From NCBI GenBank assembly GCA_000496475.1, contig AYMW01000001.1, forward strand, positions 407,008 to 471,007: 64,000 nucleotides of DNA, given 5' to 3'. The notes below the pieces were generated by a model. It saw only the letters and a program-made list of their open reading frames with translations, made no database searches and was not told the DNA's origin. A program made the translations under genes and the position numbers. Position 1 is the stretch's first letter. The number at the start of each line of letters is the position of its first letter. Below, one piece after another: positions 8,744 to 17,405 of this stretch. This stretch comes from Betaproteobacteria bacterium MOLA814 (lineage in GTDB: Bacteria > Pseudomonadota > Gammaproteobacteria > Burkholderiales > Burkholderiaceae_C).

Positions 8744-10231
8744 TTAGGTTAAAGCCGCCACTGCTCGCTCCCACTGCGCCATTTTTGCTTGAGCCTGGTC
8801 TGTTGACCACTGCGGCTCAAACACCCGCTGCACACGCCACTGGGACTTCAGCTGGTTCAAGTCTTGGTATATACCAACATGCAGCCCAGCAAGATACGCC
8901 GCGCCCAGCGCCGTGGTTTCTACAACTTGAGGGCGCACTACAGATACACCAGCCAAGTCAGCTTGCATTTGCATCAGCAAATCATTGACACAGGCGCCGC
9001 CGTCAACACGCAGCTCCGTAACGGCTTGTCCGCCATGGCACAACGCATCTTTGCTCATGGCTTGCAACAAGGCCGTGCTTTGCAGGGCAATGCTCTCTAA
9101 AGCAGCTCGGGCAATGTGTGCCATGGTGGTGCCACGGCTCAGTCCTGTAATGCTCCCTTGTGCATCAGGCAACCAGTAAGGTGCACCCAAGCCCGTAAAG
9201 GCCGGCACCATGATGACGCCCCCGCTATCGGGCACGCTGGAGGCTAAGGCTTGTACGTCAGCGCTGGCATCAATGGCACCCAAACCGTCTCGCAGCCACT
9301 GCACAACTGCACCGCCCATAAACACGCTGCCTTCCAAGGCATACGAGGGTGTAGCGCCCCATTGCGCCAAGCGTGTGGTGATCAAGCCGTTGGCGCTGGC
9401 CAAACCTTGATCTCCGGTATGCATGAGCATGAAGCAGCCAGTGCCGTACGTATTTTTAGCCTGCCCTGGCTCGAAACAAGTTTGACCAAATACAGCCGAC
9501 TGCTGATCACCAGCCACACCACCAATAGGCCAGCGATGACCAACGATGTTGGCGTCTGTAAAGCCAAATTCAGCACTTGAGGCCAACACCTCTGGCAGCA
9601 TGCTGCGGGGAATATTGAGCTCGGCCAACAAGCTGTCATCCCATTGTCCAGTATGGATGTTGAACAACATGGTGCGCGCCGCATTGCTCACATCTGTAAC
9701 GTGGCGCTTGCCACTGGTTAATTGCCAAATAAGCCATGTATCCACTGTGCCAAACACCAAATCGCCTTGGTCGGCCAAAGCCTGCGCGCCGTCGACGTGG
9801 TCGAGTATCCAGCGAATTTTCGTGCCTGAAAAATACGGGTCTAACAGCAGACCAGTTTTGCTGCGTACTGTGTCCAGCAATCCTTTGTCACGCAAGCCAC
9901 CACAAATAGAGGTGGTGCGCCTGTCTTGCCACACGATGGCGTTGTAAATGGGTTGGCCAGTGCGCCTGTGCCACACCAGCGTGGTTTCGCGTTGGTTGGT
10001 AATACCAACGCCGGCAATGTCACTAGGGTTGATGTCACTTGTACCCAACACCTTGGCCAGTACGGCAAGCTGGGTATTCCAAATGGCAAACGGATCGTGC
10101 TCAACCCAGCCTGGATTAGGAAAAATTTGCTCAAACTCTTGCTGTGCACTGGCGGCAATGTCTCCGTTGTCTTTAAACAAAATGGCCCTTGAACTGGTGG
10201 TTCCTTGGTCTAAGGCAATCAAATATGACAT
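8744..10231 (-). CDS. glpK: Glycerol kinase
   Basis: A 495-residue FGGY-family kinase converting glycerol and ATP to sn-glycerol 3-phosphate. The start at 10231 gives the canonical N-terminus SYLIALDQGTTSSRAILF; the frame is open 27 codons further upstream but without family similarity. Other glycerol kinase motifs are GWVEHDP, AGVGITNQRETT, GTVDTWLIWQLT and GAPYWLPDAQGSITGLSRGT. It lies 58 bases after glpR on the same strand, so the two are probably co-transcribed. With glpSTPQUV and glpD it completes glycerol uptake and oxidation to dihydroxyacetone phosphate. Confidence 0.97.
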   Translation of the reverse strand: MSYLIALDQGTTSSRAILFKDNGDIAASAQQEFEQIFPNPGWVEHDPFAIWNTQLAVLAKVLGTSDINPSDIAGVGITNQRETTLVWHRRTGQPIYNAIVWQDRRTTSICGGLRDKGLLDTVRSKTGLLLDPYFSGTKIRWILDHVDGAQALADQGDLVFGTVDTWLIWQLTSGKRHVTDVSNAARTMLFNIHTGQWDDSLLAELNIPRSMLPEVLASSAEFGFTDANIVGHRWPIGGVAGDQQSAVFGQTCFEPGQAKNTYGTGCFMLMHTGDQGLASANGLITTRLAQWGATPSYALEGSVFMGGAVVQWLRDGLGAIDASADVQALASSVPDSGGVIMVPAFTGLGAPYWLPDAQGSITGLSRGTTMAHIARAALESIALQSTALLQAMSKDALCHGGQAVTELRVDGGACVNDLLMQMQADLAGVSVVRPQVVETTALGAAYLAGLHVGIYQDLNQLKSQWRVQRVFEPQWSTDQAQAKMAQWERAVAALT

Positions 10232-10289
10232 GTATGAAACTCCAAAAATGTAAGGCTTGTTACGACGCTTTTGGATGCACAGCGCAGCT

Positions 10290-11090
10290 TCAAGCGGCAA
10301 CCACGCATTCAACGCCGGCGTTGTCCATGAGGTCAGTGAACAGTGGCGGTGGCGTCATGTCTGTAAACACCACATCCAACTCGTCAATACGGCCCAGCTC
10401 GACCATCGCGGGACGAGAAAACTTGGTGCTGTCAGCACACAGCCAGACTTGACGTGAGTTGGCGATGATGGCTTTGGCCACCTTGACCTCTCTGAAGTCA
10501 AAGTCGCGTAATGTGCCGTCATCTTCAATGCCACTGATACCAATTAGACCGATGTCCACCTTGAACTGACGGATAAAGTCTACCGTGGCCTCGCCAGTGA
10601 TACCGCGGTCTAACGCACGAACAACACCGCCTGCAACAATCACCTCGCAGTCTTCGTTGGCGCTGAGGGTTGCAGCCACATTTAAATTGTTGGTAATGAC
10701 ACGCAAGCCCTTGTGCTGAAGCAGTTCCTGCGCAATGGCTTCTGTCGTGGTGCCAATATTCAAAATCAGTGAACACCCATTGGGAATACGAGCGGCAACA
10801 GCTTGAGCAATACGCTGCTTGCCAGTGGCCTGCATCGCTTGGCGTCGCATGTAGTTGACATTTTCAGTCGTCGACACCGGCATACACACACCGCCATGAA
10901 ACCGCGCCAAAAAGCCAAATTCCGCCAAGCGCTGTACATCACGTCTCACCGTTTGTAGCGTCACGTCAAAGCGTGACGACAAGGACTCGATGGTGACCGC
11001 TCCATGGCGTTTGACCTCCTCAACAATGGCTTGCTGGCGCACATTGGGTGTGAAGGGTGTATGTAGGTTAAATACGTGTGTGTCATGCAT
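10290..11090 (-). CDS. glpR: DeoR-family transcriptional regulator GlpR
   Basis: A 266-residue regulator. The N-terminal winged helix (RQQAIVEEVKRHGAVTIESL, then FDVTLQTVRRDVQRL) is typical of DeoR proteins. The C-terminal sugar-phosphate sensor domain contains LILNIGTTTEAIAQELL and LGRIDELDVVFTD. The start at 11090 is preferred to an upstream non-ATG start at 11138. GlpR normally represses glycerol genes and is released by glycerol 3-phosphate. It is divergent from glpS, with an array of ACGAA repeats between them. Confidence 0.92.
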   Translation of the reverse strand: MHDTHVFNLHTPFTPNVRQQAIVEEVKRHGAVTIESLSSRFDVTLQTVRRDVQRLAEFGFLARFHGGVCMPVSTTENVNYMRRQAMQATGKQRIAQAVAARIPNGCSLILNIGTTTEAIAQELLQHKGLRVITNNLNVAATLSANEDCEVIVAGGVVRALDRGITGEATVDFIRQFKVDIGLIGISGIEDDGTLRDFDFREVKVAKAIIANSRQVWLCADSTKFSRPAMVELGRIDELDVVFTDMTPPPLFTDLMDNAGVECVVAA

Positions 11091-11104
11091 GGATAGGACG
11101 ATAA

Positions 11105-11235
11105 CCGAACAAAAAGGAACGCAGAAAAGGGTAAACACCTATAAAACGAAGAAATAAAACCTATTAACATGCATCAAACGAAAAAAACAAAACGTTTACG
11201 AACACAAAAGAACATATTGCATATGAGCAAACGAA
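11105..11235. promoter_or_regulatory. Candidate GlpR operator array (helically phased ACGAA repeats)
   Basis: The glpR-glpS intergenic region has ACGAA at 11146, 11178, 11198 and 11231, and a CCGAA variant at 11105, all on the plus strand. Start-to-start spacings are 41, 32, 20 and 33 bases, close to 4, 3, 2 and 3 helical turns. DeoR-type repressors commonly bind TTCG/CGAA-containing repeats, so this array is a plausible GlpR operator controlling both directions. It is inference from position and phasing. Confidence 0.5.
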
Positions 11236-11269
11236 TATACAGCGCACCGGTGCACAGAAGTGAGTCAGC

Positions 11270-12346
11270 ATGAGCTTGGAGCTACAACAGGTCAGCACCG
11301 TCGTTGATGGGCACACACACATCTACCCGCTGGATATGGCGCTCAAACCAAACAGCCTTACCGTGCTGCTTGGAGCCACACAAGCTGGCAAAACCTCTTT
11401 GATGCGCGTGATGGCAGGTCTAGACAAACCCAGCAAAGGCAGGTTGCTGTTTGACGGGGAAGATGTGACCGGTCGCTCTGTTCGTGAACGCAACATAGCC
11501 ATGGTGTACCAACAGTTCATCAACTACCCGTCTATGTCGGTGTTCGACAACATCGCCTCACCACTCAAGCTGGCTGGGCGTGACACAGCTGCCAGCATCA
11601 CGCAACGGGTCAATGACATGGCCGATCGCTTGCACATCAGCCAGTTCTTGCAGCGCTTACCGGCCGAATTGTCTGGCGGTCAGCAGCAACGCGTGGCATT
11701 GGCAAGAGCGCTTATTAAAGCAGCTCCCCTGACATTGCTTGACGAGCCGTTGGTCAACTTGGATTACAAACTGCGAGAAGAATTACGCGAGGAACTCACA
11801 GCCGTATTTGATGTGGGCAACTCAACCATCGTGTACGCCACAACTGAGCCCGGTGAGGCATTGCTGCTGGGCGGTCATACCGCTGTGATGTACGAGGGCA
11901 AGCTGTTGCAATACGGCCCTACCAATGAGGTGTTTCAGCGTCCCATGAATGTTCAGGTTGCCACTGCCTTTAGCGACCCGCCCATGAATGTCTTAAGCGC
12001 AACAAGCACAGACGGTGTCTTAGATTTAGGCTCAGCAATCACCATCCGAATTGCACAATACAACAAGGCATCTGGCCCCGTCAGTGTCGGCTTGCGTGCA
12101 AATGCCGTGACCTTGGATCAAGGCACTGATGGTGTGGCGCTCGCAGCGCGGGTTGAGTTGTCTGAGATCTCTGGCTCAGACACGTTCATTCACTTGAGTA
12201 CCGCATTAGGCCCGCTTGTGGCGCAAGTATCTGGCGTGCAACACATGCAACTGGGCAGCCAAACCAATGTCTACTTGCAACCCAAACGCACCTTTGTGTT
12301 TGACAAGGCTGGCAACCTGAGCCACGCCCCACACAACAACGCATAG
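11270..12346 (+). CDS. glpS: Glycerol ABC transporter ATP-binding protein GlpS
   Basis: A 358-residue ABC ATPase with a C-terminal TOBE-like regulatory region. Walker A is GATQAGKT (residues 35-42), signature LSGGQ (134-138) and Walker B LTLLDE (154-159). The H-loop reads YATTEP, so the histidine that polarises the attacking water is replaced by Thr192. It pairs with GlpT, whose defect is in the signature instead. The gene order matches glpSTPQUV of rhizobia, an importer of glycerol. First gene of the operon. Confidence 0.9.
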   Translation: MSLELQQVSTVVDGHTHIYPLDMALKPNSLTVLLGATQAGKTSLMRVMAGLDKPSKGRLLFDGEDVTGRSVRERNIAMVYQQFINYPSMSVFDNIASPLKLAGRDTAASITQRVNDMADRLHISQFLQRLPAELSGGQQQRVALARALIKAAPLTLLDEPLVNLDYKLREELREELTAVFDVGNSTIVYATTEPGEALLLGGHTAVMYEGKLLQYGPTNEVFQRPMNVQVATAFSDPPMNVLSATSTDGVLDLGSAITIRIAQYNKASGPVSVGLRANAVTLDQGTDGVALAARVELSEISGSDTFIHLSTALGPLVAQVSGVQHMQLGSQTNVYLQPKRTFVFDKAGNLSHAPHNNA

Positions 12347-12358
12347 ACAAACAACCAC

Positions 12359-13438
12359 ATGGCACAAATAGACTTAAAACTGGCGCACTCATACAAAGCC
12401 AACCCAACAGAGCCGGCAGACTATGCGCTCCACCACATGGACATGCGGTTTGAGAACGGTGGCGCCTACGCTTTGCTCGGGCCATCAGGTTGCGGCAAAA
12501 GCACCATGCTCAATATCATGTCTGGGTTGTTGGCCCCTTCGGAGGGCACTGTTCTGTTTGACGGGAAAGATGTATCGCATCAAACCCCTCAGGAGCGCAA
12601 CATTGCACAAGTATTCCAGTTCCCCGTCATTTACGACACCATGACGGTGGCTGACAACCTGGCTTTCCCGCTGCGCAACCGCAAAGTGGATGCCCAATAC
12701 ATTCAAAAACGCATACATGACATTGCAGAGATGCTGGAACTGGGTCCCATCATGCAACGACGTGCGGCAGGCTTGAGCGCAGATGTCAAACAGAAAATTT
12801 CGCTGGGCAGAGGGTTGGTCAGGCCAGACGTCAGCGCGATATTGTTTGATGAGCCACTCACAGTGATTGATCCACACTTGAAGTGGCAGTTGCGGCGCAA
12901 ACTCAAGCAAATTCACAACGAGCTAAAACTCACGCTGATATACGTGACACACGACCAAGTGGAGGCACTGACCTTTGCCAACCAAGTTGTGGTCATGTCG
13001 CAAGGACGAGCCGTTCAAGTTGGCTCACCACAAGAACTGTTCGAGCGTCCAGCCCATACATTTGTTGGCCACTTTATTGGCTCCCCAGGTATGAACTTTA
13101 TCAATGCAAGCGTCACCACCGAACGCAATATCAACCTGGCAGGGCAACTGCTGCAAATACCAAGCAATCAAACGCTGGCGACTGGCCCAGTAACTGTTGG
13201 CATTCGCCCAGAACACCTACAAACCACCCCCTCAGGTCAGAGTAATGAGTTGCAAGCAACCGTCACACGCGTGCAAGACGTGGGGACTTACTACCTCATT
13301 ACATGTGCGGTTGAAGGCGCACTGTTGAAGTCACGCCAAAACAAGTCAGACATACCCGCGCAAGTTGGCACCTCGATTGGGCTCAATGTGCTCAATGAAA
13401 ACACCTGTTACTACATCAACGAAGAATTGGTCACATGA
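12359..13438 (+). CDS. glpT: Glycerol ABC transporter ATP-binding protein GlpT
   Basis: A 359-residue ABC ATPase, partner of GlpS. Walker A GPSGCGKST (41-49), Walker B ILFDEP (161-166) and H-loop VTHDQVEAL with His198 are intact. The signature is LSADV (139-143) rather than LSGGQ, so its own signature is degenerate. The C-terminal third is a TOBE domain (VTVGIRPEHL). It begins 12 bases after glpS and overlaps glpP by four bases. The name GlpT here means the ABC subunit, not the antiporter of enterobacteria. Confidence 0.9.
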   Translation: MAQIDLKLAHSYKANPTEPADYALHHMDMRFENGGAYALLGPSGCGKSTMLNIMSGLLAPSEGTVLFDGKDVSHQTPQERNIAQVFQFPVIYDTMTVADNLAFPLRNRKVDAQYIQKRIHDIAEMLELGPIMQRRAAGLSADVKQKISLGRGLVRPDVSAILFDEPLTVIDPHLKWQLRRKLKQIHNELKLTLIYVTHDQVEALTFANQVVVMSQGRAVQVGSPQELFERPAHTFVGHFIGSPGMNFINASVTTERNINLAGQLLQIPSNQTLATGPVTVGIRPEHLQTTPSGQSNELQATVTRVQDVGTYYLITCAVEGALLKSRQNKSDIPAQVGTSIGLNVLNENTCYYINEELVT

Positions 13439-14322
13439 TGCAAAAACCTTATAACAACGCGGCATGGTGGCTTATTTTGCCAGTGCTTATTTGCGTTGCT
13501 TTTTCATCGATATTGCCATTGATGACTGTAGTCAACTACTCGGTACAAGACATCATTTCTCCAGATAGACGCGTCTTTGTAGGCACCGAATGGTTTGTTG
13601 AAACCATGCGTGATAGCGAGTTACACAGCGCATTATGGCGTCAAATAAAGTTTTCTTTTTGGGTGCTGGCCATTGAAATCCCACTGGGTATAGCCATTGC
13701 TTTGTGCATGCCAGTAACAGGCTGGCGTGCATCCGCGACCTTGGTGGTTGTGGCCTTGTCATTGCTCATCCCTTGGAACGTTGTTGGCACCATTTGGCAA
13801 ATTTTTGGCCGCTCAGACATTGGCTTACTTGGTGCTAGTTTGTTGTACCTGGGCATTGACTACAGCTACACCAGCAACCCGCTACACGCTTGGCTGACTG
13901 TGTTGATCATGGACGTGTGGCACTGGACACCATTGGTGGCCCTGCTAGCTTATGCAGGCTTGCGCTCAATTCCTGATGCCTACTACCACGCTGCTCAAAT
14001 TGATGGCGCTAGTAAATGGGCCGTGTTTCGCTACATTCAGTTGCCAAAAATGCAGAGTGTGTTGGTGATTGGGGTGCTGCTGCGTTTGATGGACAGCTTC
14101 ATGATTTATACAGAACCCTTTGTACTAACCGGTGGAGGGCCAGGTAACTCCACGACATTCCTTAGCCAGTATTTGACACAAAAAGCGGTTGGGCAATTTG
14201 ACCTTGGGCCTGCTGCGGCGTTCTCTCTGGTGTATTTTTTAATTATCTTGTTGATGTGCTACGTGCTCTACAACTGGATGCAAAACACTGGCGCAGCCAA
14301 CAAGGACAGTCAGCATGCTTAA
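13435..14322 (+). CDS. glpP: Glycerol ABC transporter permease GlpP
   Basis: A 295-residue permease of the MalF/UgpA type with about six transmembrane helices. The EAA loop is YYHAAQIDGASKWAVFRYIQLPKM. The start codon overlaps the glpT stop (ATGA), and the 3' end overlaps glpQ by eight bases, showing tight coupling. With GlpQ it forms the channel of the glycerol importer. Confidence 0.92.
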   Translation: MMQKPYNNAAWWLILPVLICVAFSSILPLMTVVNYSVQDIISPDRRVFVGTEWFVETMRDSELHSALWRQIKFSFWVLAIEIPLGIAIALCMPVTGWRASATLVVVALSLLIPWNVVGTIWQIFGRSDIGLLGASLLYLGIDYSYTSNPLHAWLTVLIMDVWHWTPLVALLAYAGLRSIPDAYYHAAQIDGASKWAVFRYIQLPKMQSVLVIGVLLRLMDSFMIYTEPFVLTGGGPGNSTTFLSQYLTQKAVGQFDLGPAAAFSLVYFLIILLMCYVLYNWMQNTGAANKDSQHA

Positions 14323-15130
14323 CAAACAAAACCTAGGCATCAAACGCATAGGTCTATCGCTATACCTGCTGTTTGCCTTGTTGCCCATTTACTGGATGGT
14401 CAACATGAGCTTTAAGACCAACAATGAGATTGTGTCTAGCTTTACCTTGTTGCCTTTGAATTTTACGTGGGACAACTACATCACCATATTCACTGACCCA
14501 TCTTGGTACATGGGCTATGTCAACAGCCTAATTTATGTGGCCATGAACACGGTTATTTCGCTGAGTGTGGCGCTGCCAGCGGCCTATGCGTTCTCACGCT
14601 ACCGCTTCATTGGCGACAAGCACGTCTTCTTTTGGTTGCTCACCAACCGCATGACCCCACCAGCTGTGTTTTTGCTGCCCTTCTTCCAGCTGTACACAAC
14701 CGCTGGTTTGATGGACACACACATAGCAGTAGCTTTAGCTCACCTCATATTTAATGTGCCCTTGGCTGTGTGGATTTTGGAAGGTTTTATGAGCGGAATT
14801 CCGCGTGAAATTGACGAAACAGCCTACGTTGACGGCTACAGTTTTCCTAAGTTTTTTGTACGCATATTCTTACCGCTCATCAAGGCAGGTGTCGGGGTTG
14901 CGGCATTCTTTTGTTTCATGTTCAGCTGGGTGGAGTTGTTGCTTGCAAGGACCTTGACCAGCGTCGATGCCAAACCTATTGTGGCCACCATGACACGTAC
15001 CGTCAGTGCCTCGGGTATGGACTGGGCAACACTTGCCGCTGCTGGCGTACTGACCATCATTCCTGGCGCCATCGTTATTTGGTTTGTTCGTAACTACATT
15101 GCAAAAGGTTTTGCAATGGGCCGTGTCTAG
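14315..15130 (+). CDS. glpQ: Glycerol ABC transporter permease GlpQ
   Basis: A 271-residue permease of the MalG/UgpE type with six predicted helices. The EAA loop is IDETAYVDGYSFPKFFVRIFLPLIKAG. The initiation region overlaps the end of glpP. It is the second membrane subunit of the glycerol importer. It is unrelated to the glycerophosphodiester phosphodiesterase that carries the same name in enterobacteria. Confidence 0.92.
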   Translation: MLNKQNLGIKRIGLSLYLLFALLPIYWMVNMSFKTNNEIVSSFTLLPLNFTWDNYITIFTDPSWYMGYVNSLIYVAMNTVISLSVALPAAYAFSRYRFIGDKHVFFWLLTNRMTPPAVFLLPFFQLYTTAGLMDTHIAVALAHLIFNVPLAVWILEGFMSGIPREIDETAYVDGYSFPKFFVRIFLPLIKAGVGVAAFFCFMFSWVELLLARTLTSVDAKPIVATMTRTVSASGMDWATLAAAGVLTIIPGAIVIWFVRNYIAKGFAMGRV

Positions 15131-15154
15131 ACACACAACAACAAGGTTTAAAAC

Positions 15155-15463
15155 ATGTTTACTTGGATGTACTGGACCACGCCTGTCGCGGTTTTCTTTA
15201 CGGTTATTGCGCTGCTGATTACAACCATGACCGTGTGGGAGCTCAAGTCTCCCACCGTGATGCGCAAGGGTTTTCTACCAATCGCCACCACACGTGGTGA
15301 CCGATTATTTATTGGCTTGTTATCTGCGGCCTATATCAACCTGATGTTTCTTGGCTTAGGCGAGACGCTGATGACGTGGCTGTCGCTTGAACAAGAACCC
15401 AGCGTTTGGATCAGTCTTGTCATATCAATCATGTCCCTGGGACTGATTATGAGAAAAGGCTGA
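15155..15463 (+). CDS. glpU: DUF2160 small membrane protein GlpU
   Basis: A 102-residue protein with three or four hydrophobic helices (WTTPVAVFFTVIALLITTMT, GDRLFIGLLSAAYINLMFLG, and a C-terminal helix). It belongs to DUF2160, whose members sit between the permeases and the binding protein in glpSTPQUV clusters. Its biochemical role is unknown; an accessory membrane subunit is likely from conserved linkage. It starts 24 bases after glpQ. Confidence 0.8.
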   Translation: MFTWMYWTTPVAVFFTVIALLITTMTVWELKSPTVMRKGFLPIATTRGDRLFIGLLSAAYINLMFLGLGETLMTWLSLEQEPSVWISLVISIMSLGLIMRKG

Positions 15464-15477
15464 ACTCAAAAGAACCT

Positions 15478-15504
15478 GACCTTTTTATCCCGCAAAGGTC
15501 TTTT
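15478..15504 (+). terminator. Hairpin with short T-run between glpU and glpV
   Basis: GACCTTT (15478-15484) pairs with AAAGGTC (15494-15500) around a nine-base loop and is followed by TTTT. It is weak for a full terminator and fits an attenuator or an mRNA boundary, allowing the binding protein mRNA level to differ from that of the membrane subunits. Confidence 0.4.
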
Positions 15505-15546
15505 GGTATGTGTATTGAGCGGGCTGTTAACTATATTGGAGATGAC

Positions 15547-17277
15547 ATGAAACTGCGTTTAAAAATAACGGCTTTTGCCGTCGCAGCTGCGTGCACTGGG
15601 CTAGCTATAGCCGGTGAGCCAGAAGCTAAAAAGTGGATAGATTCTGAATTTCAGCCGTCAACACTGAGCAAAGCTCAGCAGATGACTGAGATGAAATGGT
15701 TTATCCAAGCCGCTGACAAACTCAAGAAAATGGGTATTAGTGAAATCTCTGTTGTGTCAGAGACCATTGGCACCCATGAGTACGAATCTAAAGTGTTGGC
15801 CAAAGCCTTTGCAGAGATTACCGGTATCACCGTCAAGCACGACTTGATCCAAGAGGGTGACGTAGTCGAAAAACTGCAGACATCTATGCAATCCGGCAAG
15901 TCTATTTACGACGGCTGGATCAGCGACTCTGACCTGATTGGAACGCACTACCGCTACGGCAAAATCATGTCGCTCACCGACTACATGAAAAATAGCGGTA
16001 AGCAGTGGACCAACCCAGGCTTAGACCTGAAGGACTTCATTGGCACCAGCTTCACAACTGCGCCAGACGGCCAGATGTACCAGCTACCTGACCAACAGTT
16101 TGCCAACCTGTACTGGTTCCGTGCGGACTTGTTTGCCCGCCCTGACCTTAAAGCCAAGTTCAAAGCCAAGTACGGCTACGACCTAGGTGTGCCACAAAAC
16201 TGGAGTGCCTACGAGGACATCGCTAATTTCTTTACGAACGATGTGAAAACTATTGATGGCAACCCCATCTACGGCCACATGGACTACGGCAAGAAAGACC
16301 CCTCATTGGGCTGGCGCTTCACCGATGCATGGTTGTCAATGGCAGGTACAGCAGACGTGGGTATTCCGAACGGTCAACCGGTTGACGAGTGGGGCATTCG
16401 TGTCGCTGCTGACAACTGCACCCCTGTTGGTGCGTCTGTCTCACGAGGCGGTGCAACCAATTCACCAGCAGCCGTTTACGCTCTGACCAAATACATAGAT
16501 TGGATGAAGGCTTACGCACCTAAAGAGGCCATGGGCATGACCTTTGGAGAAGCTGGTCCTGTACCAGCCCAAGGCGAAATTGCGCAGCAGATCTTTTGGT
16601 ACACCGCGTTCACAGAAGGCATGATCAAGCCGGGATTGCCAGTTGTCAATGCAGACGGCACACCAAAATGGCGCATGGCTCCTGGTCCTAACGGCCCGTA
16701 CTGGAAAGAAGGCATGCAAAACGGCTACCAAGACGTAGGCTCATGGACTTTCTTTAAAAACCACGACGCCAACAAGACAGCCGCTGCTTGGTTATACGCA
16801 CAGTTTGTAACTGCAAAAACCACCTCACTGAAGAAGACAATCGTAGGTTTAACACCTATTCGTGAGTCGGATATCCAATCTGATGCTATGACAAAAATGG
16901 CGCCTAAATTGGGTGGTTTGGTTGAGTTTTACCGCAGCCCAGCACGGGTGGCTTGGACACCTACAGGCACCAATGTGCCCGACTATCCAAAGCTGGCACA
17001 GCTGTGGTGGAAAAATGTGGCTACTGCTGTAACGGGTGAGAAGACACCACAAGGCGCTATGGACAACTTGGCCGAAGAGATGGACAAGGTTATGGCTCGC
17101 TTGGAACGCGCCGGCATGGAAAACTGTCCGCCCAAACTCAACAAGCCAGGTAACCCTGACAAGATCTTGAGCGACAAGGCCGCGCCTTGGAAGAAGCTGG
17201 CCAACGAGAAGCCACAGGGCAAGACCATTGCCTATGAGACCTTGCTCAATGCATGGAAAGAAGGCCGCGTGCGGTAA
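15547..17277 (+). CDS. glpV: Glycerol ABC transporter substrate-binding protein GlpV
   Basis: A 576-residue periplasmic binding protein. The start at 15547 follows a GGAGA ribosome site at 15538-15542 and gives a Sec signal peptide (KLRLKITAFAVAAACTGLAIA); the frame is open back to 15406 but without a signal. Large size and motifs such as DLIQEGDVVEKLQTSMQSG and QMYQLPDQQFANLYWFR fit the unusually long GlpV-type glycerol binding proteins. It captures glycerol for GlpPQ and is probably the most abundant product of the operon. Confidence 0.9.
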   Translation: MKLRLKITAFAVAAACTGLAIAGEPEAKKWIDSEFQPSTLSKAQQMTEMKWFIQAADKLKKMGISEISVVSETIGTHEYESKVLAKAFAEITGITVKHDLIQEGDVVEKLQTSMQSGKSIYDGWISDSDLIGTHYRYGKIMSLTDYMKNSGKQWTNPGLDLKDFIGTSFTTAPDGQMYQLPDQQFANLYWFRADLFARPDLKAKFKAKYGYDLGVPQNWSAYEDIANFFTNDVKTIDGNPIYGHMDYGKKDPSLGWRFTDAWLSMAGTADVGIPNGQPVDEWGIRVAADNCTPVGASVSRGGATNSPAAVYALTKYIDWMKAYAPKEAMGMTFGEAGPVPAQGEIAQQIFWYTAFTEGMIKPGLPVVNADGTPKWRMAPGPNGPYWKEGMQNGYQDVGSWTFFKNHDANKTAAAWLYAQFVTAKTTSLKKTIVGLTPIRESDIQSDAMTKMAPKLGGLVEFYRSPARVAWTPTGTNVPDYPKLAQLWWKNVATAVTGEKTPQGAMDNLAEEMDKVMARLERAGMENCPPKLNKPGNPDKILSDKAAPWKKLANEKPQGKTIAYETLLNAWKEGRVR

Positions 17278-17321
17278 TTCCGCATTCGCACAGCTTGGCT
17301 ACCAACGGTAGCCAGCACAAC

Positions 17322-17346
17322 GCCCCGTCAGCGGTGCTGACGGGGC
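17322..17346. terminator. Perfect 11-bp hairpin between glpV and glpD
   Basis: GCCCCGTCAGC (17322-17332) and GCTGACGGGGC (17336-17346) form a perfect stem with a three-base loop. No T-run follows on either strand, so it may pause transcription or protect the 3' end of the glpV message rather than act as a classical intrinsic terminator. Confidence 0.5.
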
Positions 17347-17405
17347 ACCCGTGACACCAGACATGTTTCTTGCGACTTTCAGGCAATTGCCCAACTCAAG
17401 CCCCT

